Of a stretch of DNA of 44,391 bases, positions 36,294 through 44,391 are shown piece by piece (the first letter of the stretch is position 1; each line of letters begins with the position of its first letter). Source of the stretch: Lachnospiraceae bacterium (lineage in GTDB: Bacteria; Bacillota; Clostridia; Lachnospirales; Lachnospiraceae); assembly GCA_014804345.1 (NCBI GenBank), contig JAAUZZ010000024.1, positions 41,309 through 85,699 of the forward strand, written 5' to 3'. The notes beneath the pieces were generated by a model. That model worked only from the letters and a program-made list of their open reading frames with translations. It was not told the origin of the DNA and did no database searches. The position numbers were made by a program, and so were the translations under genes.

Positions 36294-36306
36294 GATTTAT
36301 TCATAA

Positions 36307-37053
36307 TCATACCTTTGCGGCGTTTCTGTCATGCACTTCTTTCATCAAGTCATGAAAGTACGGCGCAAGGTGTTTTTGCTGTTCCTTCGGGAGGTCTTTT
36401 GGATAAATCGGTTTTCCGTACTCAATAATAACATGCGCTTTTTTAATAAGGGGAAAATGATTTTCAAGGATAGCCGCACTGTTGTTGATTGTCATAGGGA
36501 CAATGGGACAGCCTGACTTTACTGCGATTTTAAAGCTGCCTTCAAAAAAAGGAAGAAATTCGTCCTCGGACTCCGACCGTGTTCCCTCGGGGAAAATACA
36601 GACGGATTTGCCGTCCTTTATCAAATCGACCGCCTGTAAAATCATCTGCATACCGGACTTGATATCGTCGCGGTCAAGGAACAGGCAGTGGAGATTGCGC
36701 ATCCAGATATTGAGATACGGAACTTTCTCAATTTCTTTTTTGGAAACATATCCTGTCGGGCGCGCTACCTTCGGGTAAGTCAGCACGATATCAAAAAAGC
36801 TGCGATGGTTGCCTACATAGAGCACAGGCGTGTCGGTGGGAACATTTTCAAGTCCGATATAGTCGACTTTTGTGCCCGCCATAAACCGCACGCATCGAAA
36901 TGCCCAGTTTACAATCGCAAGACTTGATCTGCTCTTTACATCGGGATTGAACTTACCGATGATATATTCCACAAACATAACCGGAATTGTAAAAAGCAAA
37001 AAAAGAACCACAAAAGAAACTACCAAGATTAGTCTTATCATAAACGCATTCAT
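36307..37053 (-). CDS. plsC: Lysophospholipid (1-acyl-glycerol-3-phosphate) acyltransferase, PlsC family
   Basis: VLYVGNHRSFFDIV (NHxxxxD), CIFPEGTRS, CPIVPMTI; start probably 37053 or 37041 rather than 37080. Confidence 0.9.
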   Translation of the reverse strand: MNAFMIRLILVVSFVVLFLLFTIPVMFVEYIIGKFNPDVKSRSSLAIVNWAFRCVRFMAGTKVDYIGLENVPTDTPVLYVGNHRSFFDIVLTYPKVARPTGYVSKKEIEKVPYLNIWMRNLHCLFLDRDDIKSGMQMILQAVDLIKDGKSVCIFPEGTRSESEDEFLPFFEGSFKIAVKSGCPIVPMTINNSAAILENHFPLIKKAHVIIEYGKPIYPKDLPKEQQKHLAPYFHDLMKEVHDRNAAKV

Positions 37054-37143
37054 CCTTTCCGTACAAAAATTTATACTCACGGTAAATAATATTTGCCGTG
37101 CACATTAGTATCTTATACATTTTATGCCGTAAAATCAATAATA

Positions 37144-37192
37144 AAAGCATATCTTTTCGCGCGAAAGCATAGTTTTATACAGAAAAAGCATA
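37144..37192 (+). promoter_or_regulatory. Phased AAAGCATA direct repeats with embedded palindrome
   Basis: AAAGCATA at 37144, 37164 and 37185; TTTCGCGCGAAA palindrome at 37155-37166. Confidence 0.4.
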
Positions 37193-37214
37193 TTAAAATA
37201 TGAGGAGAGGCGGT

Positions 37215-37637
37215 ATGCATATTTCGATAAAAAATTTGTTGTACGCAGTTGCGATTACAACGCTGGCGCTTGTACTGACGGGCTGTGAAGCACAGGAAAC
37301 GGCAGGGGATAAACTGAGGGATTTGGATTTTACCGTGATTGGTGAGAGTGAACAGCCGGACGCGCTCAAAAGCAACATTGCGGAAAAGTCGGGAAGCGCG
37401 TTTCAGATCAGTTACACCATCGGTGAGGAGCTTTATATTGCAGTCGGCTACGGTGAGCAGCCAAGCGGAGGATACAGTATCACAGTAAATGAATTTTATG
37501 AAACGGCGGATGCGATTTTCATTGATACGACGCTTATCGGTCCGGGTTCGGCACAAAATGTCACAGGCACGCCGACGACGCCCTACATCGTCATAAAAAC
37601 CGAAAATATTGACGATAAGCCGATGAAATTCCAGTAA
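37215..37637 (+). CDS. PrcB-like domain lipoprotein
   Basis: Lipoprotein signal LALVLTGCEAQ; YGEQPSGGYSITVNEFYETADAIFIDTTLIGPG typical of the PrcB C-terminal domain; RBS GAGGAGAGG before ATG 37215. Confidence 0.75.
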   Translation: MHISIKNLLYAVAITTLALVLTGCEAQETAGDKLRDLDFTVIGESEQPDALKSNIAEKSGSAFQISYTIGEELYIAVGYGEQPSGGYSITVNEFYETADAIFIDTTLIGPGSAQNVTGTPTTPYIVIKTENIDDKPMKFQ

Positions 37638-37690
37638 ACAAAGCGCTGAATTATAGTTTGCGGATTGCATGTTTTATGGTAGGATAACAG

Positions 37691-37800
37691 TGTGAAAAAT
37701 GAATTTTTCACAAACGAATTTATTCGTTTTGCAAATATTGTGCTTGAGGCTTGCATACAACAAAAAGCTGATGCTTTTCGTTGTCGAGAATTCGCAGGTT
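37691..37800 (+). repeat. Structured repeat family F2, copy C (upstream of pyrC)
   Basis: TGTGAAAAA/TTTTTCACA hairpin, extra hairpin AAACGAA-TTTA-TTCGTTT (37712-37729), then GCAAATATTGTGCTTGAGGCTTGCATACAACAAAAAGCTGATGCTTTTCGTTGTCGAGAATTCGCAGG. Confidence 0.75.
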
Positions 37801-37870
37801 GAGAAAGCAGTAAGGTTATTAAAATGTGCTTGCGATATTGGGAACCATACGATACAAAGGAGGATAACGC

Positions 37871-39151
37871 ATGTTATTAATAAAAAACGGTCTGGTCATT
37901 GATCCCTCTCAGGATTTATGCGAGAAAAAGGATATTCTTGTAAAGGACGGAAAAATTGCACAGGTAAAAAGCGAAATCTTATCGGAAGCGGAATGCAATA
38001 CGATTGACGCAGCGGGGTGCATCGTAGCGCCGGGACTTGTCGATGTGCATGTGCATTTCAGGGATCCCGGTTTCACTTACAAAGAGGATATTGAATCGGG
38101 CGCAAGGGCGGCTGTAAAGGGCGGATTTACGAGCGTTGTGCTGATGGCAAACACGAAGCCTGCCGTGGACAATAAAGAAACGATAACATATGTAATTGAA
38201 AAAGGAAAAACTGTGGATTTGAACGTTTATACCTGTGCAACCGTGACAAAAGCGATGGCGGGAAGAGAGCTTACGGATATGGATCAGCTTTCTTCGTGTG
38301 GCGCAGCCGGTTTTACGGACGACGGGATCCCGATTATGGACGAAGCTCTTTTGGAGGAGGCGTTTCGAAACGGAAGCAGGCTGCATGTGCCGATCAGTCT
38401 GCATGAGGAGGATCCATCGTTGATCGCCAACAACGGCATTAACCAAGGAAAAGCATCCGCGCATTTTGGCATCGGCGGTTCGCCCCGGGAGGCGGAAATC
38501 TCACTGGTTGCAAGGGATTTGAAAATTGCATTAAAAACAGGCGCTATTTTAAATATCCAGCATATCAGCGCCAAAGAGAGCGTACAGCTTGTCAGGGAGG
38601 CAAAGCGCCGCGCAGCCCAAAACGGAAGCGGCAATATCCACGCCGAAGCGACGCCGCATCATTTCAGCCTCACGGAGGAGGCGGCAATTCAATACGGTAC
38701 GCTTGCCAAGATGAACCCGCCTTTGAGAGAGGAAGCAGACCGACTTGCGATTATCGAGGGGCTGCGTGACGGCACGATCGATATCATTGCCACAGACCAT
38801 GCGCCTCACAGCAAAGAAGAGAAAGAAAAAGCGATTACAGAGGCGCCAAGCGGCATTATCGGTCTGGAAACGGCGCTTGCGCTCGGCATTACAACACTTG
38901 TTGAAGAAAACGGTTTTTCACAGATGCAGTTATTGCAGCGCATGAGCACAAATCCCGCAAAACTGTACGGATTAAACGCGGGAACGCTTGCGGAGGGTGC
39001 GCCTGCCGATATTGTGATCTATGATCCGAAAGAAAGCCGGACGGCGGGAAACTATCGCTCCAAGGCGTCAAATTCACCGTTTACAGGACGGAAGCTGCAA
39101 GGCGTCGTAAAATACACGATTGTCTGTGGAAACATTGTATACAGGGACTGA
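37871..39151 (+). CDS. pyrC: Dihydroorotase
   Basis: PGLVDVHVHFRDPGFTYKEDIESGARAAVKGGFTSVVLMANTKPAVD; DIIATDHAPHSKEEK; RBS AAAGGAGG. Confidence 0.95.
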   Translation: MLLIKNGLVIDPSQDLCEKKDILVKDGKIAQVKSEILSEAECNTIDAAGCIVAPGLVDVHVHFRDPGFTYKEDIESGARAAVKGGFTSVVLMANTKPAVDNKETITYVIEKGKTVDLNVYTCATVTKAMAGRELTDMDQLSSCGAAGFTDDGIPIMDEALLEEAFRNGSRLHVPISLHEEDPSLIANNGINQGKASAHFGIGGSPREAEISLVARDLKIALKTGAILNIQHISAKESVQLVREAKRRAAQNGSGNIHAEATPHHFSLTEEAAIQYGTLAKMNPPLREEADRLAIIEGLRDGTIDIIATDHAPHSKEEKEKAITEAPSGIIGLETALALGITTLVEENGFSQMQLLQRMSTNPAKLYGLNAGTLAEGAPADIVIYDPKESRTAGNYRSKASNSPFTGRKLQGVVKYTIVCGNIVYRD

Positions 39152-39418
39152 AAAAGCGATGGTCATATTGGTTAATTTGTATCAAAAAATGCGCTGTCCT
39201 TTGTCAGTATGTACATCTTATTTTATGTAATCCGACATGATATTACCCAATTTTGACAAAAAATTTATAAAATATATTGATAAAGTTTAGTGATTTTTTT
39301 GAAAATTTAAAAATTTTTTAAAATTTTTTTTGCTTCCTAAAACGCGCAAAATGCCCAAAAATAAAGGTTTTTTTTCTAAAAATGCGTGAAAATAGTACAA
39401 TTTTTCTAAATTTCTTAC

Positions 39419-39447
39419 TTGCATGAAAGCCTTTACAATGGTAAAAT
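39419..39447 (+). promoter_or_regulatory. Promoter with cre-like site upstream of the Lpl-type SBP
   Basis: TTGCAT (39419-39424), 17-nt spacer, TAAAAT (39442-39447); cre-like TGAAAGCCTTTACA (39424-39437) within it. Confidence 0.55.
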
Positions 39448-39487
39448 CTAAAATAGGCACAGAGTATGACATTGAAATCTAAAATAG
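39444..39487 (+). repeat. 13-bp direct repeat AAATCTAAAATAG, 31-bp period
   Basis: Identical copies at 39444-39456 and 39475-39487. Confidence 0.75.
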
Positions 39488-39575
39488 ATTCAAAAATGAA
39501 TTTGTTTCAGGAACATGGAATACGACTTTGTCTAACACTATAATTAATTTATTTTTTAGGGAGGAAAGAAAGGAA

Positions 39576-41222
39576 ATGAAAAAGAAAGCACTATCTTTAC
39601 TTTTGGCATCTGCGATGGTCGTTTCATTGACAGCATGCGGCGGCTCTAGTTCAGAACCGAGCGCACCGGCAGCAGATTCCAACACCGGTAATGCGGCAGC
39701 AGATTCCAATGCCGGTACAACAGACAATTCCGGCGAGGTAGCAGATGTTGACTATCACACAATTCTTGGTGATACAGGACTCAACATCGTTGTAAACGGT
39801 ACACTTACTGCTACACTTGACAACGGACAGGCAGAATTTAAGCAGCAGTGGGAGGACGCAGTAGGAATTCCTTTGACAATTCAGCAGTTTGACCACTCAG
39901 GCTATACGGATGCGGTTGGACGTCTTTTTGCTTCACAGGATTATCCTGATGCAATGATCATGTCAGCGGATATGTTCAAGCAGTATGCGCCGACAGGAAT
40001 TCTCTGGGATATGTCAGCAGCATATGACAATGCTGATTTCCAGGAGAGAATGATTTTGCCGGACATCAACGAGAATTTGAAGGATTCAAACGGCGCTCTG
40101 TACGGCTTTGCTCCTACATATGGTAATGGATGTGTTACATATGTAAAGAAAGCATGGCTTGATGCACTTGGACTCAATGTTGATGACATTAAGACTTATG
40201 ATGACTACTATGATATGTTAAAGAAATTCCATGATGAGGATCCCGATGGAAATGGCAAGACAGGCGACACATACGGCGTTATAGCGGCAGGATTTGTCGG
40301 CAATGAGGCGCCTTACGTAAACTATCTGCCTGAATTCTGGCAGGATGCTTATCCCGCAATCCTTCAGGGCGATGACGGCGTATGGTATGACGGTTTCCAG
40401 ACAGAAGAGACAAAGGCAGCTCTTTTAAGACTGCGTGACGCGTATGTTGACGGATGTATCGATCCCGAAACACTTACAGCATCTACCAAGGTTGCTCGTG
40501 AGAAGTGGTTCTCAAATGACCAGACAGGTTCATCCGGCGTATTCACATACTGGGCAGGAACATGGTACAACACGCTTACAAACAACCTGATCAAGAACGA
40601 AGTTGATTCGGATTTAGTACAGCTTCCTCCTATTGAGGAGATTACAAGCACAGTAGGCGGCTATCTGAACAGAGAGGCTCCCGTGTGGGTTATCATCGAC
40701 TCGGGTGATCCGGCTCGTAATCAGGCAGTGTTTGATGCTCTCATTGAGACAATGATGGACGGCGATGTTGTTCAGACACTCTGGACATACGGTGCAGAAG
40801 GCGTTCACTGGTCAACAGAGGCTGAGGACTTTACAACGAACCCCGGAACAGACAACGCAAAGGATTATCATTATGAAGAAGGTGAGTTCCATACAAAGCA
40901 GTCGCCTAACGATGCAAACTCAGTATGGAGCAAGAATCATCTTGATCCCGCGCTTGTAGTATGTGAACTTACAAACGGTTTTTCTGCTCAGACAGACCTC
41001 GCGGCAGAAGGCAACAAGTTCTTTACAGCAAACTGTGTAGACGCACCTACTTCACCGGCATCTGAGACATATACAAACGAGACAGGTACAATTTATGACG
41101 CGAAACTTGCAGCAATCACAACAGTTGTTGTAGAAGGCGGCGATGTTGATGCGGCAATGCAGACATACGTTGACACAGTTGGATCTATTATCGATCAGTG
41201 CTTAGCTGAGTTAAATCAGTAA
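39576..41222 (+). CDS. Polysaccharide/oligosaccharide ABC transporter substrate-binding lipoprotein (LplA-like)
   Basis: MKKKALSLLLASAMVVSLTACGG lipoprotein signal; long SBP of about 549 aa upstream of two permeases; RBS GGGAGGAAAG. Confidence 0.9.
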   Translation: MKKKALSLLLASAMVVSLTACGGSSSEPSAPAADSNTGNAAADSNAGTTDNSGEVADVDYHTILGDTGLNIVVNGTLTATLDNGQAEFKQQWEDAVGIPLTIQQFDHSGYTDAVGRLFASQDYPDAMIMSADMFKQYAPTGILWDMSAAYDNADFQERMILPDINENLKDSNGALYGFAPTYGNGCVTYVKKAWLDALGLNVDDIKTYDDYYDMLKKFHDEDPDGNGKTGDTYGVIAAGFVGNEAPYVNYLPEFWQDAYPAILQGDDGVWYDGFQTEETKAALLRLRDAYVDGCIDPETLTASTKVAREKWFSNDQTGSSGVFTYWAGTWYNTLTNNLIKNEVDSDLVQLPPIEEITSTVGGYLNREAPVWVIIDSGDPARNQAVFDALIETMMDGDVVQTLWTYGAEGVHWSTEAEDFTTNPGTDNAKDYHYEEGEFHTKQSPNDANSVWSKNHLDPALVVCELTNGFSAQTDLAAEGNKFFTANCVDAPTSPASETYTNETGTIYDAKLAAITTVVVEGGDVDAAMQTYVDTVGSIIDQCLAELNQ

Positions 41223-41236
41223 TTAAAAAATAAAGC

Positions 41237-41279
41237 ATAATTGTCTCGGAGTGGTCACCGACCTCTCTGAGACAGTTAT
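41237..41279 (+). other. Intercistronic hairpin after the SBP gene
   Basis: 15-bp stem ATAATTGTCTCGGAG/CTCTGAGACAGTTAT with two G-U pairs, no T run. Confidence 0.8.
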
Positions 41280-41355
41280 AAATACCACTTTAACACGTCA
41301 GCCGTTCTATCCGGCTGCATAGTGATGTAAGAATGGAAGAAAGGATGAGAACGGT

Positions 41356-42309
41356 ATGGCAAAAAAACAAGTTGTGATGACATCCGGCGGCGTAGAAGTT
41401 CGCCAAAAACCTTTAGGACTTCGTATTTGGAACAATAGAGGATATTATATCATGTTCTTGCCCGTAGTAATCTTCATGTTGATCATTTACTACTGGCCTA
41501 TGCTTGGTGTGCGCTTTGCGTTCTATGATTATAAGCCTGTAGGCCCGAGAACTTGGGTTGGTCTTAAGCACTTCCAAAACATGTTTAAGACAGCGGCATT
41601 TTGGACCGCATTTAAAAATACACTTATATTGAGTATTGTAAAGTTGATCATTACAAACATTTCAGCAGTTGTAGTGTCGATTTTCCTAAATGAGATGAAA
41701 AATCTGCTTGCAAAGAAAACTTTGCAGACAATCATATATTTGCCCCACTTTATGTCATGGGCGGTAGTTGCTTCTATCTTCAGCTTATTCCTGTCACCAT
41801 CTTCGACAGGTATGGTAAACGGTATTTTATTCAATGGAGATACGACAAAGTACATCTACTTCCTTGCGAGCAAAACGTGGTGGCGTCCGATTTTCTATGT
41901 GATCAATATTTGGAAGGAAACAGGTTGGGGAACGATCATCTTCCTTGCAACGCTTTCCGGTATTAACCCTGAGCTGTATGAGGCAGCAGATATTGATGGC
42001 GCGACACGTATGCAGAAGATCCGTTTCGTAACACTGCCGGCTCTTGCAAATACAATTATCACAGTATTGATCCTGAACCTTGCTAAGGTTATGAATCTGT
42101 TTGAGTCAGTATTCGTACTTTACAACAATGCAGTATATGATGTGTCCGACGTTATCTCTACTTACATCTATCGTCAGACATTCGCGATTGCATTGCCGAA
42201 CTATGGTTATTCAACAGCGGTAGGTCTTTTTAAATCAGCAGTAGGCTGCTTCCTTGTTATCGTATGTAACTGGGCAAGTAAAAAGACCCGTGGACGCGGT
42301 ATCGTATAA
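41356..42309 (+). CDS. ABC transporter permease (LplB/UgpA type)
   Basis: YIMFLPVVIFMLIIYYWPMLGVRFAFYDYKP; EAADIDGATRMQKIRFVTLPAL EAA motif. Confidence 0.92.
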   Translation: MAKKQVVMTSGGVEVRQKPLGLRIWNNRGYYIMFLPVVIFMLIIYYWPMLGVRFAFYDYKPVGPRTWVGLKHFQNMFKTAAFWTAFKNTLILSIVKLIITNISAVVVSIFLNEMKNLLAKKTLQTIIYLPHFMSWAVVASIFSLFLSPSSTGMVNGILFNGDTTKYIYFLASKTWWRPIFYVINIWKETGWGTIIFLATLSGINPELYEAADIDGATRMQKIRFVTLPALANTIITVLILNLAKVMNLFESVFVLYNNAVYDVSDVISTYIYRQTFAIALPNYGYSTAVGLFKSAVGCFLVIVCNWASKKTRGRGIV

Positions 42310-42321
42310 GGAGGTGCGAAT

Positions 42322-43191
42322 ATGGCAAAGGAAAAAGAAATCAAAACGAAAAAGCCAAGTGAGAGAACAACTCTGTTTGACATTATCAATTATATTGTGT
42401 TTATTATCATTGGTTTAATCATTTTAGTGCCTATTTGGAAAGTTATTGTTGACTCTTTAAACAAGGTTGGTGTATACCAGTTCCAGATTTGGCCCAGCCA
42501 GTTTACAATTGATGGTTACAGAACAATCATTGAAACAACGGCATTATTCAGACCATTTATCAATTCTGTTGTTACAACACTATGTGGTACGCTGCTTGGT
42601 CTTGTGCTTTCAACACTCGGCGGTTATGTGCTTGTACAGTTTGAGATGCCGGGACGTGAATTTTTCGCATATTTCTTACTGTTCACCATGATCTTCTCGG
42701 GTGGTATGATTCCTGAGTACTTGGTTATGAAGCAGTTAGGTCTTGTAAACAGTATGTGGATTCTTGTTGTAAAGCATGGTATGAATGTTTACAACTTAGT
42801 ACTTATGAGAAACTTCTTTGAAGGTATTCCGGCATCGCTGTTTGAGGCGGCGCGAATTGACGGATGTTCTCCGATGAGAATTTTCTTCACGATTGTGCTT
42901 CCGCTTTCGAAGGCGGCACTCGCATCAATCGGTTTGATGTTTGCCGTGTCAGTATGGAATGATTACTCAACAGTTACGATTTACATTACAGACCCGAATC
43001 AGGTAAACTTCCAGTATAAGTTAAGAACGATGATCATGGACGGTGATACACCTACGACGTCTTATAATGTATCGCAAAATACATTGTTTAACGCGGGTAT
43101 CATTTCGGCAATCCTGCCGTTCATGGTTCTGTATCCGTTCTTACAGAAGTATTTTGTAAAGGGTGTAAATATCGGTGCGGTAAAAGAGTAA
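42322..43191 (+). CDS. ABC transporter permease (LplC/MalG type)
   Basis: EAARIDGCSPMRIFFTIVLPLSKAALASI EAA motif; C-terminal LQKYFVKGVNIGAVKE. Confidence 0.92.
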   Translation: MAKEKEIKTKKPSERTTLFDIINYIVFIIIGLIILVPIWKVIVDSLNKVGVYQFQIWPSQFTIDGYRTIIETTALFRPFINSVVTTLCGTLLGLVLSTLGGYVLVQFEMPGREFFAYFLLFTMIFSGGMIPEYLVMKQLGLVNSMWILVVKHGMNVYNLVLMRNFFEGIPASLFEAARIDGCSPMRIFFTIVLPLSKAALASIGLMFAVSVWNDYSTVTIYITDPNQVNFQYKLRTMIMDGDTPTTSYNVSQNTLFNAGIISAILPFMVLYPFLQKYFVKGVNIGAVKE

Positions 43192-43208
43192 CGATATCAT
43201 TAATCATA

Positions 43209-43239
43209 AGAAAAAGGGAAACAGTGGTTTCCCTTTTTT
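43209..43239 (+). terminator. Terminator after the permease gene
   Basis: AAAAAGGGAAAC...GTTTCCCTTTTTT. Confidence 0.8.
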
Positions 43240-43303
43240 CTGTTTTGCGGTATACTATAAAAAATAAGGAAATTTTTGTTGAAGAAAGAAGAGGATTCAT
43301 CAT

Positions 43304-44005
43304 ATGATAAGAAAGATTTATTGGGCAGCTGATTCTACGGTACAGAACAATACGGTATTGACTTATCCGCAGACGGGAATCGGTCAGGTGTTTTCGATGT
43401 ATGTGAAAGAAGGCGTTTTTGTCTTAAATCATGCAAAGAACGGCAGAAGCACCAAAAGCTTTATTGACGAGGGGCGGCTTGACGCAATCGACAGGGAAAT
43501 TAAGGAAGGAGATTTTCTCTTTATTCAATTTGGACATAATGATGAAAAGACAGAAGATCCGACGCGCTACACGGAACCGTTTTCGACTTATAGCGACAAT
43601 CTTGAAACATATATCAGCGTGGCAAGAAAGCACGGAGCGTATCCTGTGCTGATCACGCCGATTGAACGCAGGCATTTTGATAAAAACAAAATGCTTATGG
43701 AGAGCATGCACACGGATTATGTGGCAGCAATGAAGCAGGTTGCGGAAAAGAAGGACGTGCCGCTGATCGATTTATTTACGGCGAGCCGGGACGCGCTTTC
43801 GCGTGCGGGAGAAGCGGAAAGCCGCAAGTGGCATATGTTTTTTGATGCCGGAATTTATGAAAATTACCCTGACGGTAAACAGGATAACACACATCTTCGA
43901 TATGACGGAGCCTTTATGTATGCAGAGCTGATCGCAGAGGGACTGCGTGCGCTTGGCGGAATTTACGCGGAACTGGTTGTGGACGAAACCGACAGAGGGC
44001 AATAG
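43304..44005 (+). CDS. SGNH/GDSL esterase, rhamnogalacturonan acetylesterase-like (CE12)
   Basis: WAADSTVQNN (block I), GHND (block III), DNTHLRYDGA (Asp-x-x-His block) typical of RGAE/YesT-type enzymes. Confidence 0.88.
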   Translation: MIRKIYWAADSTVQNNTVLTYPQTGIGQVFSMYVKEGVFVLNHAKNGRSTKSFIDEGRLDAIDREIKEGDFLFIQFGHNDEKTEDPTRYTEPFSTYSDNLETYISVARKHGAYPVLITPIERRHFDKNKMLMESMHTDYVAAMKQVAEKKDVPLIDLFTASRDALSRAGEAESRKWHMFFDAGIYENYPDGKQDNTHLRYDGAFMYAELIAEGLRALGGIYAELVVDETDRGQ

Positions 44006-44013
44006 GAATTGTG

Positions 44014-44391
44014 ATGAAGAACAAAAAGAAATTTGGTTACATAGCGCTTGCGGCGGCAGTTCTTGCTGCACTTGTGCTGATCTTTTATAAAAATTTGTCC
44101 TATGAATATGCGCTTGCGGGGGAAACAGTTGCAGTATTTGATACATGTTACGCCGGTGCAGCGGGGTATGCGCTTGCGGACGCGGCAGACGGAAACGGAA
44201 CTTATTTTGAAGTGACCGATAACGACCCTCAGTTTTATCTTGACTTGTCAAAAGAACAGGGGCTTTCACAGATTGGCGGCATCGAACTTGTGATGACGAA
44301 AGTGGCTGAGGCGAATCATGAGATGCCGATACAGGTGTTTTATAGAAAGGCGAAAGAGGATGGTTTTTCGGAGCGGCATTCGGTAAAGACT
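44014..44391 (+). CDS. Membrane-anchored protein of unknown function, truncated by the window end
   Basis: Open frame to the window edge: MKNKKKFGYIALAAAVLAALVLIFYKNLSYEYALAGETVAVFDTCYAG...; absent from the supplied ORF track because no stop lies in the window. Confidence 0.6.
   Translation, partial: MKNKKKFGYIALAAAVLAALVLIFYKNLSYEYALAGETVAVFDTCYAGAAGYALADAADGNGTYFEVTDNDPQFYLDLSKEQGLSQIGGIELVMTKVAEANHEMPIQVFYRKAKEDGFSERHSVKT

Noticed and set aside
37122-37670. 182-aa antisense ORF opposite the PrcB-like lipoprotein
   Set aside because: Sense ORF has RBS, lipoprotein signal and a recognisable domain; antisense frame has none.
33065-37800. CRISPR-like or transposon-derived array for the F2 copies
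   Set aside because: Copies are kilobases apart, differ in hairpin content, and no cas, transposase or obvious target-site duplication was found.

Overview
The window looks like a chromosomal segment of a Firmicute, probably Lachnospiraceae-like. That placement is inferred from gene content and was not tested. Left to right it contains: a PTS/sugar cluster (3' end of a zinc dehydrogenase, pfkB-type kinase, HPr, PtsI); a 2387-aa secreted LRR/Ig-like protein; class III FBPase; a Na+:alanine symporter (-); a sucrose/fructan locus (GH32, LacI regulator, ABC SBP and two permeases, amylosucrase-like GH13, fructokinase) with a convergent YesL/DUF624 pair (-); a metal-resistance cassette (ArsR-AraC fusion, stand-alone HMA protein, P1B ATPase); perR-rbr (-); a zinc-ribbon/TM/LRR protein and cyclophilin (-); a GNAT; an Amt-PII fusion; PlsC (-); a PrcB-like lipoprotein; dihydroorotase; and an Lpl-type polysaccharide ABC transporter with a CE12-like esterase. 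No CRISPR array, rRNA, tRNA, transposase or phage genes were recognised. The least explained signals are non-coding. One dispersed structured element has two copies (about 17999-18079 on - and 34222-34310 on +) with compensatory stem changes and an invariant AAGGAAATCA strand. A second family has three copies (33065-33160, 34370-34430, 37691-37800), each in front of a + strand gene. Multibranched inverted-repeat structures also lie in the ptsH-ptsI gap and upstream of the alanine symporter. All product names come from reading motifs by eye; no database search was run.
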